64,000 nucleotides of DNA from Actinomycetospora straminea (GCF_028737255.1 NZ_JAQZAN010000011.1:148093-212092); one strand, 5' to 3'. Positions 7,608 through 15,517 are shown, counted from the first letter of the stretch. Notes: a model not told the origin generated them from the sequence alone. Numbers and translations: made by a program.

Positions 7608-8419
7608 CGCCGGCCTGCGGGACGCAGGCGCGCGAGCGACACGCCGACGATCGCGACGCCGAGCGCCGAGAGCGCGACCCAGCCGGCGATGGGTCCGCCG
7701 GCCGGAGCCCCGGACGGTGCCCCGGCGGGCACGCCGTTCGGGGCGCTGTCGCCCCCGCCGACGGTGAACGTCACGAGCTCGAGGTTGTTCTGGTCGAGCG
7801 ACCCGATCGCGTGGACGAAGGTCGTCGTGCCCTCCTCGAGGGTCAGGTCGGCCGGCCCGATGACCGGATCGGTGGTGCCGGCCGCGGCGACGGCGGCCGA
7901 GACGGTGCCGGCCGGGACCTCCAGGGCCTCCTGGTTCGGGTTGGTCAGGCCCTGCACGACGGGCTGCCCGCCGGCGAGCACGTCGACCGCCGGGGCGGCC
8001 GCGAGGTGCCGCACGACGACGCGGGCCTGGCCCGCGGGCACCGATCCCACCTCGTTGACCAGCGGCGACAGCGCGGGCTGCCCCTCGGCGGTGAGGTGGG
8101 CGGCGAGGGTGACGTTCCCGCCGGCGGGGACGTCGGCCTGCCCGGAGAGCAGGGCCTCGCCGGAGTCGTCGGCGGCGTCGGCCGGGAAGATCGCGACCTG
8201 GTGGGGGCCGGACGGCAGGTCCAGGGGGCCCTGGCTGGTGCCGGGGGCGAAGTCGTCGAGGGCCCGTTCGCCGTCGACGTAGACGTCGACAGGGGTGTCG
8301 GGGATGCCGTGGACGACGTAGACGGTGCCGGTCTCCTGGGCAGCGGCGGTGCCGGCGGTGGTGAGGGCGATCGCGGAGGCGATCAGGACTCCTCCGGCGG
8401 CGCGGGCGAGGCGGCGCAT
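7604..8419 (-). CDS. DUF4397-domain secreted/cell-surface protein
   Basis: 271 residues. A clear Sec signal peptide (MRRLARAAGG... ending AAAQE near residue 28) leads two tandem beta-sandwich repeats. VYVVHGIPDTPVDVYVDG and VVVRHLAAAPAVDVLAGG are the DUF4397 signatures. The C-terminus has a Gly/Ala/Pro-rich spacer, one hydrophobic segment and a short Arg-rich tail, the layout of a sortase substrate, but I find no LPxTG before the segment. It lies directly upstream of, and overlaps, the class F sortase. Probably exposed on the cell surface. Function unknown; the family is beta-rich and may act in adhesion or as a structural wall protein. Confidence 0.83.
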   Translation of the reverse strand: MRRLARAAGGVLIASAIALTTAGTAAAQETGTVYVVHGIPDTPVDVYVDGERALDDFAPGTSQGPLDLPSGPHQVAIFPADAADDSGEALLSGQADVPAGGNVTLAAHLTAEGQPALSPLVNEVGSVPAGQARVVVRHLAAAPAVDVLAGGQPVVQGLTNPNQEALEVPAGTVSAAVAAAGTTDPVIGPADLTLEEGTTTFVHAIGSLDQNNLELVTFTVGGGDSAPNGVPAGAPSGAPAGGPIAGWVALSALGVAIVGVSLARLRPAGRR

Positions 8420-8548
8420 CGGTACTCCCTTGAGGTGGGGGTCGCGCGGACAACCCCACTACGGCCGCCGGGGCGCTCGCGGATGCACCCGTGCCACGAC
8501 GCGGTCGGCGCGGCCGATCGGGCGGTGCGCGGAGTCCGGGGCCGTGGT

Positions 8549-8554
8549 TAGTGT
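8549..8554 (+). promoter_or_regulatory. Predicted -10 box, acyl-CoA synthetase gene
   Basis: TAGTGT, 7 nt before ATG 8562, fits a leaderless start. No Shine-Dalgarno sequence precedes this ATG, which agrees. Confidence 0.5.
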
Positions 8555-8561
8555 CCGGACC

Positions 8562-10451
8562 ATGAGTGGCGAGTACCGGGCGGCCTACGACCGCAGCATG
8601 AACGACCCCGACGGCTTCTGGCGCGACGCGGCGGGTCTCATCGACTGGTACCGCGAGCCCGAGACCATCATGGACGCGTCGGCCCTGCCGTTCTCGCGCT
8701 GGTTCGGCGGCGGCGAGCTGAACACCTGCCACAACGCCCTCGACCGCCACGTCGACGGCGGCCGCGGCGACCAGGTCGCGCTGATCCACGACTCGCCGGT
8801 GACCGACGACCGCCAGCGCTTCACCTACCGCGAGCTGCGCGACGAGGTGGCCCGCTTCGCTGGCGTCCTGCGCTCGGTGGGCGTCGACAAGGGCGACCGC
8901 GTGATCATCTACATGCCGATGGTCCCGCAGGCCGCCATCGCCATGCTCGCCTGCGCGCGCCTCGGCGCCGTGCACTCGGTGGTCTTCGGCGGGTTTGCCG
9001 CCCGCGAGCTCGCCGTGCGCATCGACGACGCGCGGCCCTCGGCGATCGTCAGCGCGTCCTGCGGCATCGAGGGCAAGCGGGTGATCGAGTACAAGCCGCT
9101 GCTCGACAAGGCCATCGAGCTCGCGTCCCACGACCCCGGCCGCTCGATCGTCCTCCAGCGCCCGCAGGCCGAGGCGGCCATGGGCGAGCGCGACCTCGAC
9201 TGGGCCGAGGCCATGCGCGATGCCGAGCCCGTCGACTGCGTGCCCGTCGCGGCCACCGACCCGCTCTACGTCCTCTACACCTCGGGCACCACCGGCAAGC
9301 CCAAGGGCGTCCAGCGCGACAACGGCGGCCACGCGGTGGCGCTGGCGTGGTCGATGACCAACGTCTACGACGTCGGGCCCGGCGAGGTCATGTTCACCGC
9401 CTCCGACGTCGGCTGGGTCGTCGGGCACTCCTACATCGTCTACGCGCCCCTGCTCATCGGGGCGACGACCGTGCTCTACGAGGGCAAGCCGATCGGCACG
9501 CCCGACGCCGGCCAGTTCTGGCGCGTGGTGCAGGAGCACGGGGTCAAGGCGCTGTTCACCGCGCCGACCGCGTTCCGCGGCATCAAGAAGGAGGACCCGG
9601 AGGCGTCGTACCTCGAGCAGTACGACATCTCGTCCCTCGAGACCCTCTTCCTCGCCGGCGAGCGCCTCGACCCCGAGACCTGGACGTGGGCGTCGGAGAA
9701 GCTCGGCATCCCGGTGGTCGACCACTGGTGGCAGACCGAGACGGGCTGGCCGATCGCGGCGAACCTGCGCGGACTCGAGCCGATGGAGCTCAAGGCCGGG
9801 TCGCCGTCGGTGGTCGTGCCCGGCTACCAGGTGGAGATCCTCGACGTCGACGGCACCGTCCTGCCCCGCGGCGAGGAGGGCGCGATCACGATCAAGCTGC
9901 CGCTGCCGCCGGGCTGCCTGCAGACGCTGTGGGACGACGACGAGCGCTTCCGCGAGTCGTACATGAGCCGCTACGAGGGCTACTACCTGACCGGCGACGG
10001 CGGCTACCTCGACGAGGACGGCTACCTCTACGTCATGGGCCGCACCGACGACGTCATCAACGTCGCCGGCCACCGCCTGTCGACCGGGTCGATGGAGGAG
10101 GTCCTCTCCGGGCACCCCGACGTCGCCGAGTGCGCCGTCATCGGCGTGCACGACGCCATGAAGGGCCAGGTGCCGCGCGGCTTCGTCGTGCTCAAGGCCG
10201 GCGTCGAGCGCGAGGAGTCCGAGCTCGCCGCGGAGCTCGTCACGATGGTCCGCGACGAGGTCGGCGCCGTGGCGTCGTTCAAGGACGTGGCCGTCGTCCC
10301 GGCCCTGCCCAAGACCCGCTCGGGCAAGGTGCTGCGCAAGACCATGCGCGGGATCGCCGACGGCAAGGACGAGGCCGTGCCGTCGACGATCGACGACGCC
10401 GGCGTGCTCGACACCCTGCGCCCGGTGCTGCAGAAGGGCCCGGGCGCGTAG
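8562..10451 (+). CDS. prpE: Propionyl-CoA synthetase (PrpE-like acyl-CoA ligase)
   Basis: 629 residues, matching PrpE (about 628). It activates a short-chain acid, probably propionate, to its CoA thioester through an acyl-adenylate. Visible signatures: YTSGTTGKPKGVQRD (P-loop-like A3), WWQTETGWPI (A5), YYLTGDGGYLDEDGY with GRTDDVINVAGHRLSTGSME (A7/A8), and LPKTRSGKVLRK with the catalytic lysine near residue 589, which protein acetyltransferases commonly modify. The A8 region reads HRLSTGSMEE, as in propionyl-CoA synthetases. Acetyl-CoA synthetase activity cannot be excluded. Cytoplasmic; no operon partner on this strand. Confidence 0.88.
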   Translation: MSGEYRAAYDRSMNDPDGFWRDAAGLIDWYREPETIMDASALPFSRWFGGGELNTCHNALDRHVDGGRGDQVALIHDSPVTDDRQRFTYRELRDEVARFAGVLRSVGVDKGDRVIIYMPMVPQAAIAMLACARLGAVHSVVFGGFAARELAVRIDDARPSAIVSASCGIEGKRVIEYKPLLDKAIELASHDPGRSIVLQRPQAEAAMGERDLDWAEAMRDAEPVDCVPVAATDPLYVLYTSGTTGKPKGVQRDNGGHAVALAWSMTNVYDVGPGEVMFTASDVGWVVGHSYIVYAPLLIGATTVLYEGKPIGTPDAGQFWRVVQEHGVKALFTAPTAFRGIKKEDPEASYLEQYDISSLETLFLAGERLDPETWTWASEKLGIPVVDHWWQTETGWPIAANLRGLEPMELKAGSPSVVVPGYQVEILDVDGTVLPRGEEGAITIKLPLPPGCLQTLWDDDERFRESYMSRYEGYYLTGDGGYLDEDGYLYVMGRTDDVINVAGHRLSTGSMEEVLSGHPDVAECAVIGVHDAMKGQVPRGFVVLKAGVEREESELAAELVTMVRDEVGAVASFKDVAVVPALPKTRSGKVLRKTMRGIADGKDEAVPSTIDDAGVLDTLRPVLQKGPGA

Positions 10452-10471
10452 CGGGTGGTGCAGCGGGTGTC

Positions 10472-10524
10472 GCAGCGAACGCGCTGTTCGCGGCTTCTAT
10501 GCGCGCGAACGCCACGTTCGCTGC
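10472..10524. repeat. Dispersed hairpin repeat, copy A (convergent gap)
   Basis: Two 21-nt arms (10472-10492 and 10504-10524) pair with three mismatches around an 11-nt loop. It lies between the converging prpE and the SnoaL-like gene and could end both transcripts. Its reverse complement carries the unit seen at 11341 and 19601: GTTCGCGCGCATAGAAGC, then GCGAAC...CGTTCGCTGCGAC. Confidence 0.75.
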
Positions 10525-10525
10525 G

Positions 10526-10882
10526 TCACCCGGGCAGCTCGAGGAGGGTGAGGACGGCGATGCGGTAGCCGTCCTCACCCGCCACGAGCTGGTAGCAGAA
10601 CCGCTCGGCCGGGCCGTGGCCGTGGTCCCAGGTGACGTCCGCCCAGACGCCGACCGGGCCCTCGCCCATGATCGTGATTGAGGGCCTGGCCGTGTCGATC
10701 CCCGCGTACTGCGACCAGGTCGAGGCGAAGAACGCGGCGGTCTGCGCGGCGTCGGTGACGGCGATCGCCGTGCCGGGGAAGAGCACGAGCGCCGGCACGG
10801 CGTAGAGGGCGGTGACGGCGTGCTCGTCGCGGGCGAGCAGGGCCGAGGCGTAGGCGGTGAAGAAGGCGTCGACGGGCTCCAT
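10526..10882 (-). CDS. SnoaL/DUF4440-like (NTF2-fold) small protein
   Basis: 118 residues. The pattern of an N-terminal helix (MEPVDAFFTAYASALLARDEHAVTALYAVPALVLFPG), a central strand with WADVTWDHGHG and a last strand ending VLTLLELPG fits the NTF2-like superfamily of polyketide-cyclase or ketosteroid-isomerase relatives. The substrate is unknown. ATG 10882 is the only good start near the divergent gene. The stop lies right beside hairpin copy A. The 64-bp divergent gap to the HTH gene suggests joint control. Confidence 0.65.
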   Translation of the reverse strand: MEPVDAFFTAYASALLARDEHAVTALYAVPALVLFPGTAIAVTDAAQTAAFFASTWSQYAGIDTARPSITIMGEGPVGVWADVTWDHGHGPAERFCYQLVAGEDGYRIAVLTLLELPG

Positions 10883-10933
10883 GCCCGGCGACGCTAGGGA
10901 CGGAAGCGGACACGCCGGTGTCGTGGTCTGATC

Positions 10934-10939
10934 TAGTCT
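10934..10939 (+). promoter_or_regulatory. Predicted -10 box, HTH regulator
   Basis: TAGTCT, 7 nt before GTG 10947, fits a leaderless start. Confidence 0.45.
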
Positions 10940-10946
10940 CGCCACC

Positions 10947-11330
10947 GTGGACCGGGACGCGCTGGCGGCGGCCTCGCGCGACGGGCACCTCGCCCTGCGC
11001 CGCGTGGAGCGCCAGCAGGCCGTGATCGAACGGCTGCACGCCGCCCGCGGCGCCCGCCGGCGGATCGGCGACCTCGCCCGCGACCTCGGCGTCTCCGCCC
11101 GCACGCTGGCGCGCGACGTCGAGCGCCTGCGCGACAGCGGGGTGCCGATCGTCGCCCATCCCGGCCGCGACGGCGGCATCAGTCTCGCGGGCGCCGCCGA
11201 GCCGGCGCCGATCCGGTTCGACCTGCCCGAGATCGCGGCGCTGCTCTCGAGCCTCGCCGTCCTCGGGCCGACCGTGAGCCCGAGCGCCGCGTCGGCGATG
11301 CGCAAGCTCGCCGGGGCCATCCGGGCGTGA
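10947..11330 (+). CDS. Short HTH_11-type transcriptional regulator
   Basis: 127 residues. Residues 25-75 form a winged helix of the DeoR/HTH_11 type: RQQAVIERLHAA..RIGDLARDLGVSARTLARDVERL, followed by a wing GVPIVAHPGRDGGISL. This is the start of WYL-family regulators, but the protein ends soon after the linker helix (LPEIAALLSSLAVLGP) and has no WYL ligand domain. It may be a naturally short form or a truncated gene. It is transcribed divergently from the SnoaL-like gene, its most likely target. Confidence 0.75.
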   Translation: MDRDALAAASRDGHLALRRVERQQAVIERLHAARGARRRIGDLARDLGVSARTLARDVERLRDSGVPIVAHPGRDGGISLAGAAEPAPIRFDLPEIAALLSSLAVLGPTVSPSAASAMRKLAGAIRA

Positions 11331-11340
11331 TCGACGGGGA

Positions 11341-11383
11341 GTTCGCGCGCGTAGAAGCAGCGAGATACCCGTTCGTTGCGAAC
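11341..11383. repeat. Dispersed hairpin repeat, copy B (convergent gap)
   Basis: Begins gttcgcgcgcgtagaagcag and ends gttcgttgcgaac. It aligns base for base over most of its length with the copy at 19601, and with the reverse complement of copy A. It lies between the converging HTH gene and the SDR gene. Stem pairing is weaker than in the other copies. Confidence 0.7.
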
Positions 11384-11387
11384 CCGC

Positions 11388-12233
11388 TCAGCGCTCCTCG
11401 GGCGGAAAGTCCGCGCCGACCGCCACGTCGCGCCAGGCCCTGGCCTCGTCGATGCGCTGCTGCCAGAGCTGCGGGGCGAGGTCGGCGGCCATCTCGCCGA
11501 GCAGCAGGCGCCGGGGCGGGTCGTCGCTGTCGACGGCGCGGATCATCGCCCGGCCGGCGCGGTGCGGGTCGCCGGGCTGGGTGAAGGCCTGCGAGCCGTC
11601 CATCGCCGCGCGGCGCGGGCCGAGGACCTCGTCGTAGGCGTGCATCGGCGTCGCGCGGACCATGCTGCCGCCGTTCCAGTCGGTGCGGAACGGGCCGGGC
11701 TCGACGATCGTCACCTGGATGCCGTACGGCGCGACCTCCTGCGCCAGCGACTCCGACAGACCCTCGAGCCCCCACTTCGTGGCGTGGTAAAGCCCGGTGT
11801 TCGGGAAGGCGCCGACGCCGCCGATGCTCGAGATCGGCAGCAGGTGCCCCGACCCCTGGGCGCGCATCGTCGGCAGCACCGCCTGCAGGCTCCACAGCGC
11901 GCCGAACAGGTTGACCTCGACCTGCGCGCGGGCCTCCTCCTCGCTGACCTCCTCGACCCCGCCGGCCAGGCCGTAGCCGGCGTTGGCCACGAGCACGTCG
12001 ATGCGGCCCGTCTCGGCGGCGACCTGGTTGGTCACCGCGAGGACGGCGGCCCGGTCGGTGACGTCGAGGTCGCGGGTCAGCAGGCGGTCGCCGTGCTGGT
12101 CGGCGAGGTCGTCGAGGGTCGCGGCGTCGCGCGCTGTCGCCACCACCCGGTCGCCGACGGCGAGCACTTCCTCCACGAGGGCGCGGCCGAGGCCCCGGGA
12201 CGCGCCGGTCACCAGCCAGGTGCGATCACTCAT
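11388..12233 (-). CDS. Short-chain dehydrogenase/reductase
   Basis: 281 residues, a classical SDR. The cofactor motif TGASRGLG lies at residues 8-15, NAGYG near 85, the catalytic Ser in ISSIGG near 137, and the YHATK catalytic pair near 150. An Arg (ATARD) at the end of the second strand suggests NADP preference. The C-terminal part (PGPFRTDWNGGS) fits oxidoreductases related to DltE or retinol-type SDRs. The substrate is unknown. It stands alone, facing the HTH gene and divergent from nothing obvious. ATG start, no unusual features. Confidence 0.88.
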   Translation of the reverse strand: MSDRTWLVTGASRGLGRALVEEVLAVGDRVVATARDAATLDDLADQHGDRLLTRDLDVTDRAAVLAVTNQVAAETGRIDVLVANAGYGLAGGVEEVSEEEARAQVEVNLFGALWSLQAVLPTMRAQGSGHLLPISSIGGVGAFPNTGLYHATKWGLEGLSESLAQEVAPYGIQVTIVEPGPFRTDWNGGSMVRATPMHAYDEVLGPRRAAMDGSQAFTQPGDPHRAGRAMIRAVDSDDPPRRLLLGEMAADLAPQLWQQRIDEARAWRDVAVGADFPPEER

Positions 12234-12300
12234 GCCCCCGACATACCCCGTGCGGGGCCCGGCCCGTCAGCCCGGCCCGTCAGCCCGCCAGCCCGCAGCG

Positions 12301-13203
12301 TCAGTCCGCGCGGCCCAGGCCGTCGTCGGGGATCGCCGCGCCGCCGTAGCCGATGTAGTCGCCGGACGAGTTGCGCAGGCCGCCGGCCTCGACGTCCTCG
12401 ATGCTGTGGTTCGCGACCATCGTGCGGACACCCGCGGTGATGTTGGCGACCGGGTCGAAGATGCCGCGGTCGGCGAGCTCGGGGAGCACCGCGTTGCGGA
12501 ACGTCGTGTCGATGAGCTGCATGAGCCCCTTCGACGGCGTGCCGGCCGCGGCGTTGGAGTCCCAGTCGTTGACGGCGTCGGCGTTGCCCGTCGACTCCCG
12601 CATGATGATCTTCTTGACGCCCGGCGCCAGCCGCTGCGGCAGGCCCATGAGCCCGAGCGCCTTGGCGATCTGGCCGTCCAGCGTGCGCTCGTTGCCCGCC
12701 GCGTAGGGCGTGCCGAACTCCAGCGGCCCGTTCTCCCGCGTGACGGTGATCGACTTCATCAGCGAGGAGACGTCGTCGGCGTCACCGGCGCTCGGCTCGT
12801 CGGCGGAGGCCGAGGACACCGCGGTCGCCGCCGACGCGGGCATCGCGACCGGGCTGATCGTGGCGACGCCCCCGGCCGCGGGCGCCGCGCGGTGCTGGGA
12901 GGCGAGGGCGAGCGCGGCCGTCGCCGCGGGGTCGGGTGCGACCGGGGCCTCGGCGTCGGCGACGTGCGTGTCGAGCGTCTGGACGGCGGGGAGCACCGCG
13001 CCGGCGGCGACCGCCGCGACCAGGATCGAGCCCGTGGTGGAGGCGGACCGGGTCGAGGACGTCCGGGTGGAGGACCGGGTCGAGGACGTCCGGGGGGAGG
13101 ACGACCGGGTTCGGCGCGCGCCCGTCCGGGTACCGCTCAGGGAGAACGGGACCGTGTCGGGGTCACCTATCCCGTGTCGGCTCACCGTCACCTCGCGGGT
13201 CAT
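12301..13203 (-). CDS. Secreted lytic transglycosylase-like (SLT/lysozyme fold) protein
   Basis: About 300 residues. A Ser/Thr/Arg-rich basic N-terminus precedes one hydrophobic stretch (SILVAAVAAGAVLPAVQTL), then an Ala-rich linker of about 90 residues. The C-terminal domain of about 120 residues carries MRESTGNADAVNDWDSN, with the likely catalytic Glu, and GLMQLIDTTFRN, the transglycosylase SLT pattern. Actinobacterial relatives cut cell-wall glycan during growth. ATG 13203 is taken; a GTG seven codons later is an alternative. A 27-bp duplication lies in the N-terminal region. Confidence 0.72.
   Translation of the reverse strand: MTREVTVSRHGIGDPDTVPFSLSGTRTGARRTRSSSPRTSSTRSSTRTSSTRSASTTGSILVAAVAAGAVLPAVQTLDTHVADAEAPVAPDPAATAALALASQHRAAPAAGGVATISPVAMPASAATAVSSASADEPSAGDADDVSSLMKSITVTRENGPLEFGTPYAAGNERTLDGQIAKALGLMGLPQRLAPGVKKIIMRESTGNADAVNDWDSNAAAGTPSKGLMQLIDTTFRNAVLPELADRGIFDPVANITAGVRTMVANHSIEDVEAGGLRNSSGDYIGYGGAAIPDDGLGRAD
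13045..13094. repeat. 27-bp tandem duplication in the transglycosylase-like gene
   Basis: The 23-nt sequence starting ggaccgggtcgaggacgtcc occurs at 13045-13067 and again at 13072-13094. The period is 27 bp (nine codons), which encodes a doubled Thr-Ser-Ser-Thr-Arg segment in the basic leader. Confidence 0.85.
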
Positions 13204-13545
13204 CGGGGGCGGACGGTCGGCGGGACGAGGGGGAGCGACGCCGTGACCGTTCCGTGATCGGACGCCTCGGAACATAGCGAGGTCGTCCCGTGGCTCCGCG
13301 TGGCCCTCCCCGCCCCGGAGGCGCCGATCGCGCCCGCTTCCCGTGTCCGTGGCGCCGGGTGGTCCGACGGGCGGGGCGAGGTTGCCGATGCGTCCCCGCG
13401 CATGCCCGCGGGCGGGCGAGCGGGCGCGCCGAACGGTCCGCGCGGCGCCGGGCGGTCGTCCCCGGATCGGCCGCACGGGTTCCGCGGGGCGGCGGACCCT
13501 TCACCGCAGCGAGGCGCCGCCGGTCGTGTCGAGCGTGTCGGGGGC
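13204..13545. promoter_or_regulatory. 342-bp gap upstream of the transglycosylase-like gene
   Basis: No gene seen. On the minus strand TATGTT (13276-13271) is a good -10 candidate, giving a leader of about 60 nt. Just downstream, at 13241-13260, lies a direct repeat of TCACGG spaced by five bases, somewhat like the GTCAC repeats bound by the actinobacterial MtrA regulator of wall hydrolases (weak inference). The distal part is GC-rich and gives no confident structure; a c-di-AMP riboswitch, common before such genes, could not be shown. Confidence 0.35.
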
Positions 13546-14502
13546 TCAGGCCGCGAGCAGGTCCCCGAGCGCGTCGAGGGCGCGGTCGCCCTCCGCCCGG
13601 GCCGCCGCCGACGCCGCGGCCAGCCCGAAGAACCCGTGCACGAGCCCGGCGCCCTCGAGTCGCCGCACCGCCACCCCCGCGGCCTCCAGGGCGTCGGCGT
13701 AGGCGCGGCCCTCGTCGCGCAGCGGGTCGAGCTCCGCGGTCGCCACGACGGCCGGCGCCACCCCGTCCAGGCCCCCCGGCTCGGCGGCCGCGCGCAGCGG
13801 CGCCACCGACGGGTCGTCGCGCAGGGCGGCGTCGGGCACGTAGCGCTCCCAGAACCACACGAGGTCCGCGCGCGTGAGGAAGGGACCGTCGGCGTTCTCG
13901 TCCACCGACGCCGAGGCCATCGTCGGGTCGAGGCCCGGGTAGAGCAGCAGCTGTGCGTCGAGGCGCGGACCCCAGTCGCGGGCCAGCAGCGCGACGCCGG
14001 CGGCGAGACCGGCGCCGGCGCTGTCGCCGCCGACGACGAGGCGGTCGGAGGGTCGCTGGAGCGCGGCCCAGCGCAGCGCGGTGTGGGCGTCGGTCAGCGG
14101 CGCGGGGTGGGGGTGCTCGGGCGCGAGGCGGTAGTCGACGGACACGACGGTGGCCCCGAGGTGCGTGCACACCCGCCGGGCCGCGCCGTCGCCGGTGTCG
14201 AGGTCGCCCAGCACCCAGCCCCCGCCGTGCAGCCAGAGGACCGTGATTGCCGCCTGCTCCCCGGGCGGCTCGTAGACCCGCACGGCGACGTCGGCGTCGG
14301 TCCCGGTGCCGCTGGCGGGTGCGACGTCGTCGTGCACCGACCCGACCGACGCCGCGTCCCCGCGCCGGATCAGCGCCAGCTCGCGGTAGTTGCGGCGCGC
14401 CTCGCCCACGTCGGCGCGGGTCAACGGCAGCCGGCCGTCGCCGGTCAGGCGGGTGATCGCCGCGGCGAGCTCGGGGTCGATCCGGTCCGTGGTCTCGGCC
14501 AT
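13546..14502 (-). CDS. Alpha/beta-hydrolase, hormone-sensitive-lipase type
   Basis: 318 residues. The HSL signature HGGGW (oxyanion hole) lies near residue 82. The nucleophile elbow is GDSAGAGLA near 158, the acid is in ATAELDPLRDEG, and the catalytic His is in LVHGFF near 285. An N-terminal cap of about 70 residues is present. The family hydrolyses short-chain esters of varied alcohols. The natural substrate is unknown. ATG 14502 is chosen because the longer frame to 14718 runs through the ArsR promoter and operators. It is divergent from the arsR-type gene, so the HSL gene may be under the same repressor. Confidence 0.85.
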   Translation of the reverse strand: MAETTDRIDPELAAAITRLTGDGRLPLTRADVGEARRNYRELALIRRGDAASVGSVHDDVAPASGTGTDADVAVRVYEPPGEQAAITVLWLHGGGWVLGDLDTGDGAARRVCTHLGATVVSVDYRLAPEHPHPAPLTDAHTALRWAALQRPSDRLVVGGDSAGAGLAAGVALLARDWGPRLDAQLLLYPGLDPTMASASVDENADGPFLTRADLVWFWERYVPDAALRDDPSVAPLRAAAEPGGLDGVAPAVVATAELDPLRDEGRAYADALEAAGVAVRRLEGAGLVHGFFGLAAASAAARAEGDRALDALGDLLAA

Positions 14503-14548
14503 GCGCGCATCCTCGCCGTCGTCCCCGGCACTCGCCAACGGATCGCGT

Positions 14549-14564
14549 TCAACCCAGGGGTTGA
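14549..14564. promoter_or_regulatory. ArsR-type operator site 1
   Basis: Perfect inverted repeat TCAACC-N4-GGTTGA. It includes the start of the -35 hexamer of the arsR-type promoter and lies 47 bp from the esterase start. Confidence 0.7.
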
Positions 14565-14589
14565 AGAAGGAGCCGGTCGGCGCTATCGT
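14561..14589 (+). promoter_or_regulatory. Promoter of the ArsR/AHSA1 operon
   Basis: -35 TTGAAG (14561-14566), 17-nt spacer, -10 TATCGT (14584-14589). Transcription should start near 14596, inside operator site 2, so a bound repressor would block both ends of the promoter. Confidence 0.6.
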
Positions 14590-14594
14590 TCTTC

Positions 14595-14610
14595 TCAACC
14601 GCAAGGTTGA
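14595..14610. promoter_or_regulatory. ArsR-type operator site 2
   Basis: A second TCAACC-N4-GGTTGA, with arms identical to site 1 and a centre 46 bp away. It ends 13 nt before the GTG of the repressor gene. Confidence 0.7.
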
Positions 14611-14623
14611 ACAAGGAGTGAGC

Positions 14624-14989
14624 GTGGACGACCAGCTCTCGCGGGTGTTCTCGGCCCTCGCCGACCCCATCCGCCGCGACATGGTGGCCCGCCTCGCCGT
14701 CGCCGACGCCGGCGTCAACGAGCTCGCCGAGCCCTACGACGTCAGCGTCCAGGCGGTGTCCAAGCACCTCAAGGTGCTGGAGGAGGCGGGCCTCGTCAGT
14801 CGCACCAAGCAGGCCCAGCGCCGGCCGGTCCACCTCGAGGCGGAGGTCTTCGACCTGATGACCAAGTGGATCGAGCGCTACCGCCGCCAGGCGGAGGAGC
14901 GCTACCGCCGTCTCGACGACGTCCTCGCCGAGATGGACACCGAGCAGTCCCCGATCGACACCCGACACACCGAACGAGGAGCCTCGTGA
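14624..14989 (+). CDS. ArsR-family (SdpR-like) transcriptional repressor
   Basis: 121 residues. Winged helix: FSALADPIRRDMVARLAVADAGVNELAEPYDVSVQAVSKHLKVLEEAGLV, the typical ArsR/HTH_5 core. No metal-binding ELCVCDL motif is present, so it belongs with the metal-independent ArsR proteins that pair with AHSA1/SRPBCC proteins. GTG 14624 follows AAGGAG by 5 nt; a GTG at 14618 lies within that ribosome site. It overlaps the next gene (TGATG). Two identical palindromes in its promoter make autorepression likely. Confidence 0.88.
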   Translation: MDDQLSRVFSALADPIRRDMVARLAVADAGVNELAEPYDVSVQAVSKHLKVLEEAGLVSRTKQAQRRPVHLEAEVFDLMTKWIERYRRQAEERYRRLDDVLAEMDTEQSPIDTRHTERGAS

Positions 14990-15471
14990 TGAACACCGCG
15001 ACCCGCGAGACCACCATCACCGCCGACCCGGCCGTGCCGACCATCCTCATCACCCGCGAGTTCGACGCCCCCGTCGCGAACGTCTTCCGCGCGCACGTCG
15101 AGGCCGACCTCGTGAAGCGCTGGCTCGGCCCGCGCGGTCTCGCCATGGAGATCGACCACTGGGACGCCCGGACGGGCGGCGGCTACCGCTACACCCACCG
15201 CGACGACGACGGCGAGTACCGCTTCTTCGGCTCGTTCCACGAGGTCCGGCCGGACGAGCGCATCGTCCAGACCTTCACCTACGAGGGCTTCCCCGACGGC
15301 GTCAGCCTCGAGACGTTGACCTTCGTCGACCTCGGCGACGGCCGCACCCGCCTCGAGGGCCTGTCGGTGGTCGACTCGATGGAGGCCCGCGACGCCATGC
15401 TCTCCAGCGGTATGGACGTGGGCGTCAAGGAGGGCTACGAGCAGCTCGACGAGCTGCTGGCGGCCGAGTGA
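14989..15471 (+). CDS. SRPBCC/AHSA1-domain protein
   Basis: 160 residues. The Bet v1-like AHSA1 fold is seen in ITREFDAPVANVFRAHVEADLVKRWLGP, GGGYRYTHRDDDGEYRFFGSFHEV and the C-terminal helix GVKEGYEQLDELLA. These proteins form a deep hydrophobic pocket for a small ligand; the exact ligand is usually unknown. Paired ArsR-AHSA1 operons are common in actinobacteria, which suggests that the two act in one response. Translation is coupled to arsR by a TGATG overlap. Cytoplasmic. Confidence 0.87.
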   Translation: MNTATRETTITADPAVPTILITREFDAPVANVFRAHVEADLVKRWLGPRGLAMEIDHWDARTGGGYRYTHRDDDGEYRFFGSFHEVRPDERIVQTFTYEGFPDGVSLETLTFVDLGDGRTRLEGLSVVDSMEARDAMLSSGMDVGVKEGYEQLDELLAAE

Positions 15472-15482
15472 GCCCGCCGCCC

Positions 15483-15504
15483 GGCCGGCCCGCGGCGGCC
15501 GGCC
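15483..15504. terminator. Possible bidirectional terminator
   Basis: Two GGCCGGCC arms (15483-15490, 15497-15504) around a 6-nt loop, between the converging AHSA1 and GNAT genes. No T-tract. In such GC-rich DNA the stem could be chance. Confidence 0.35.
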
Positions 15505-15517
15505 GTGCACCGGCTCG

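Noticed and set aside
13300..13540. c-di-AMP (ydaO) riboswitch before the transglycosylase-like gene
   Set aside because: Some GGGGACG and GGGCGCGATC fragments recall the class, but I could not build the conserved core, and the likely promoter leaves only a leader of about 60 nt.
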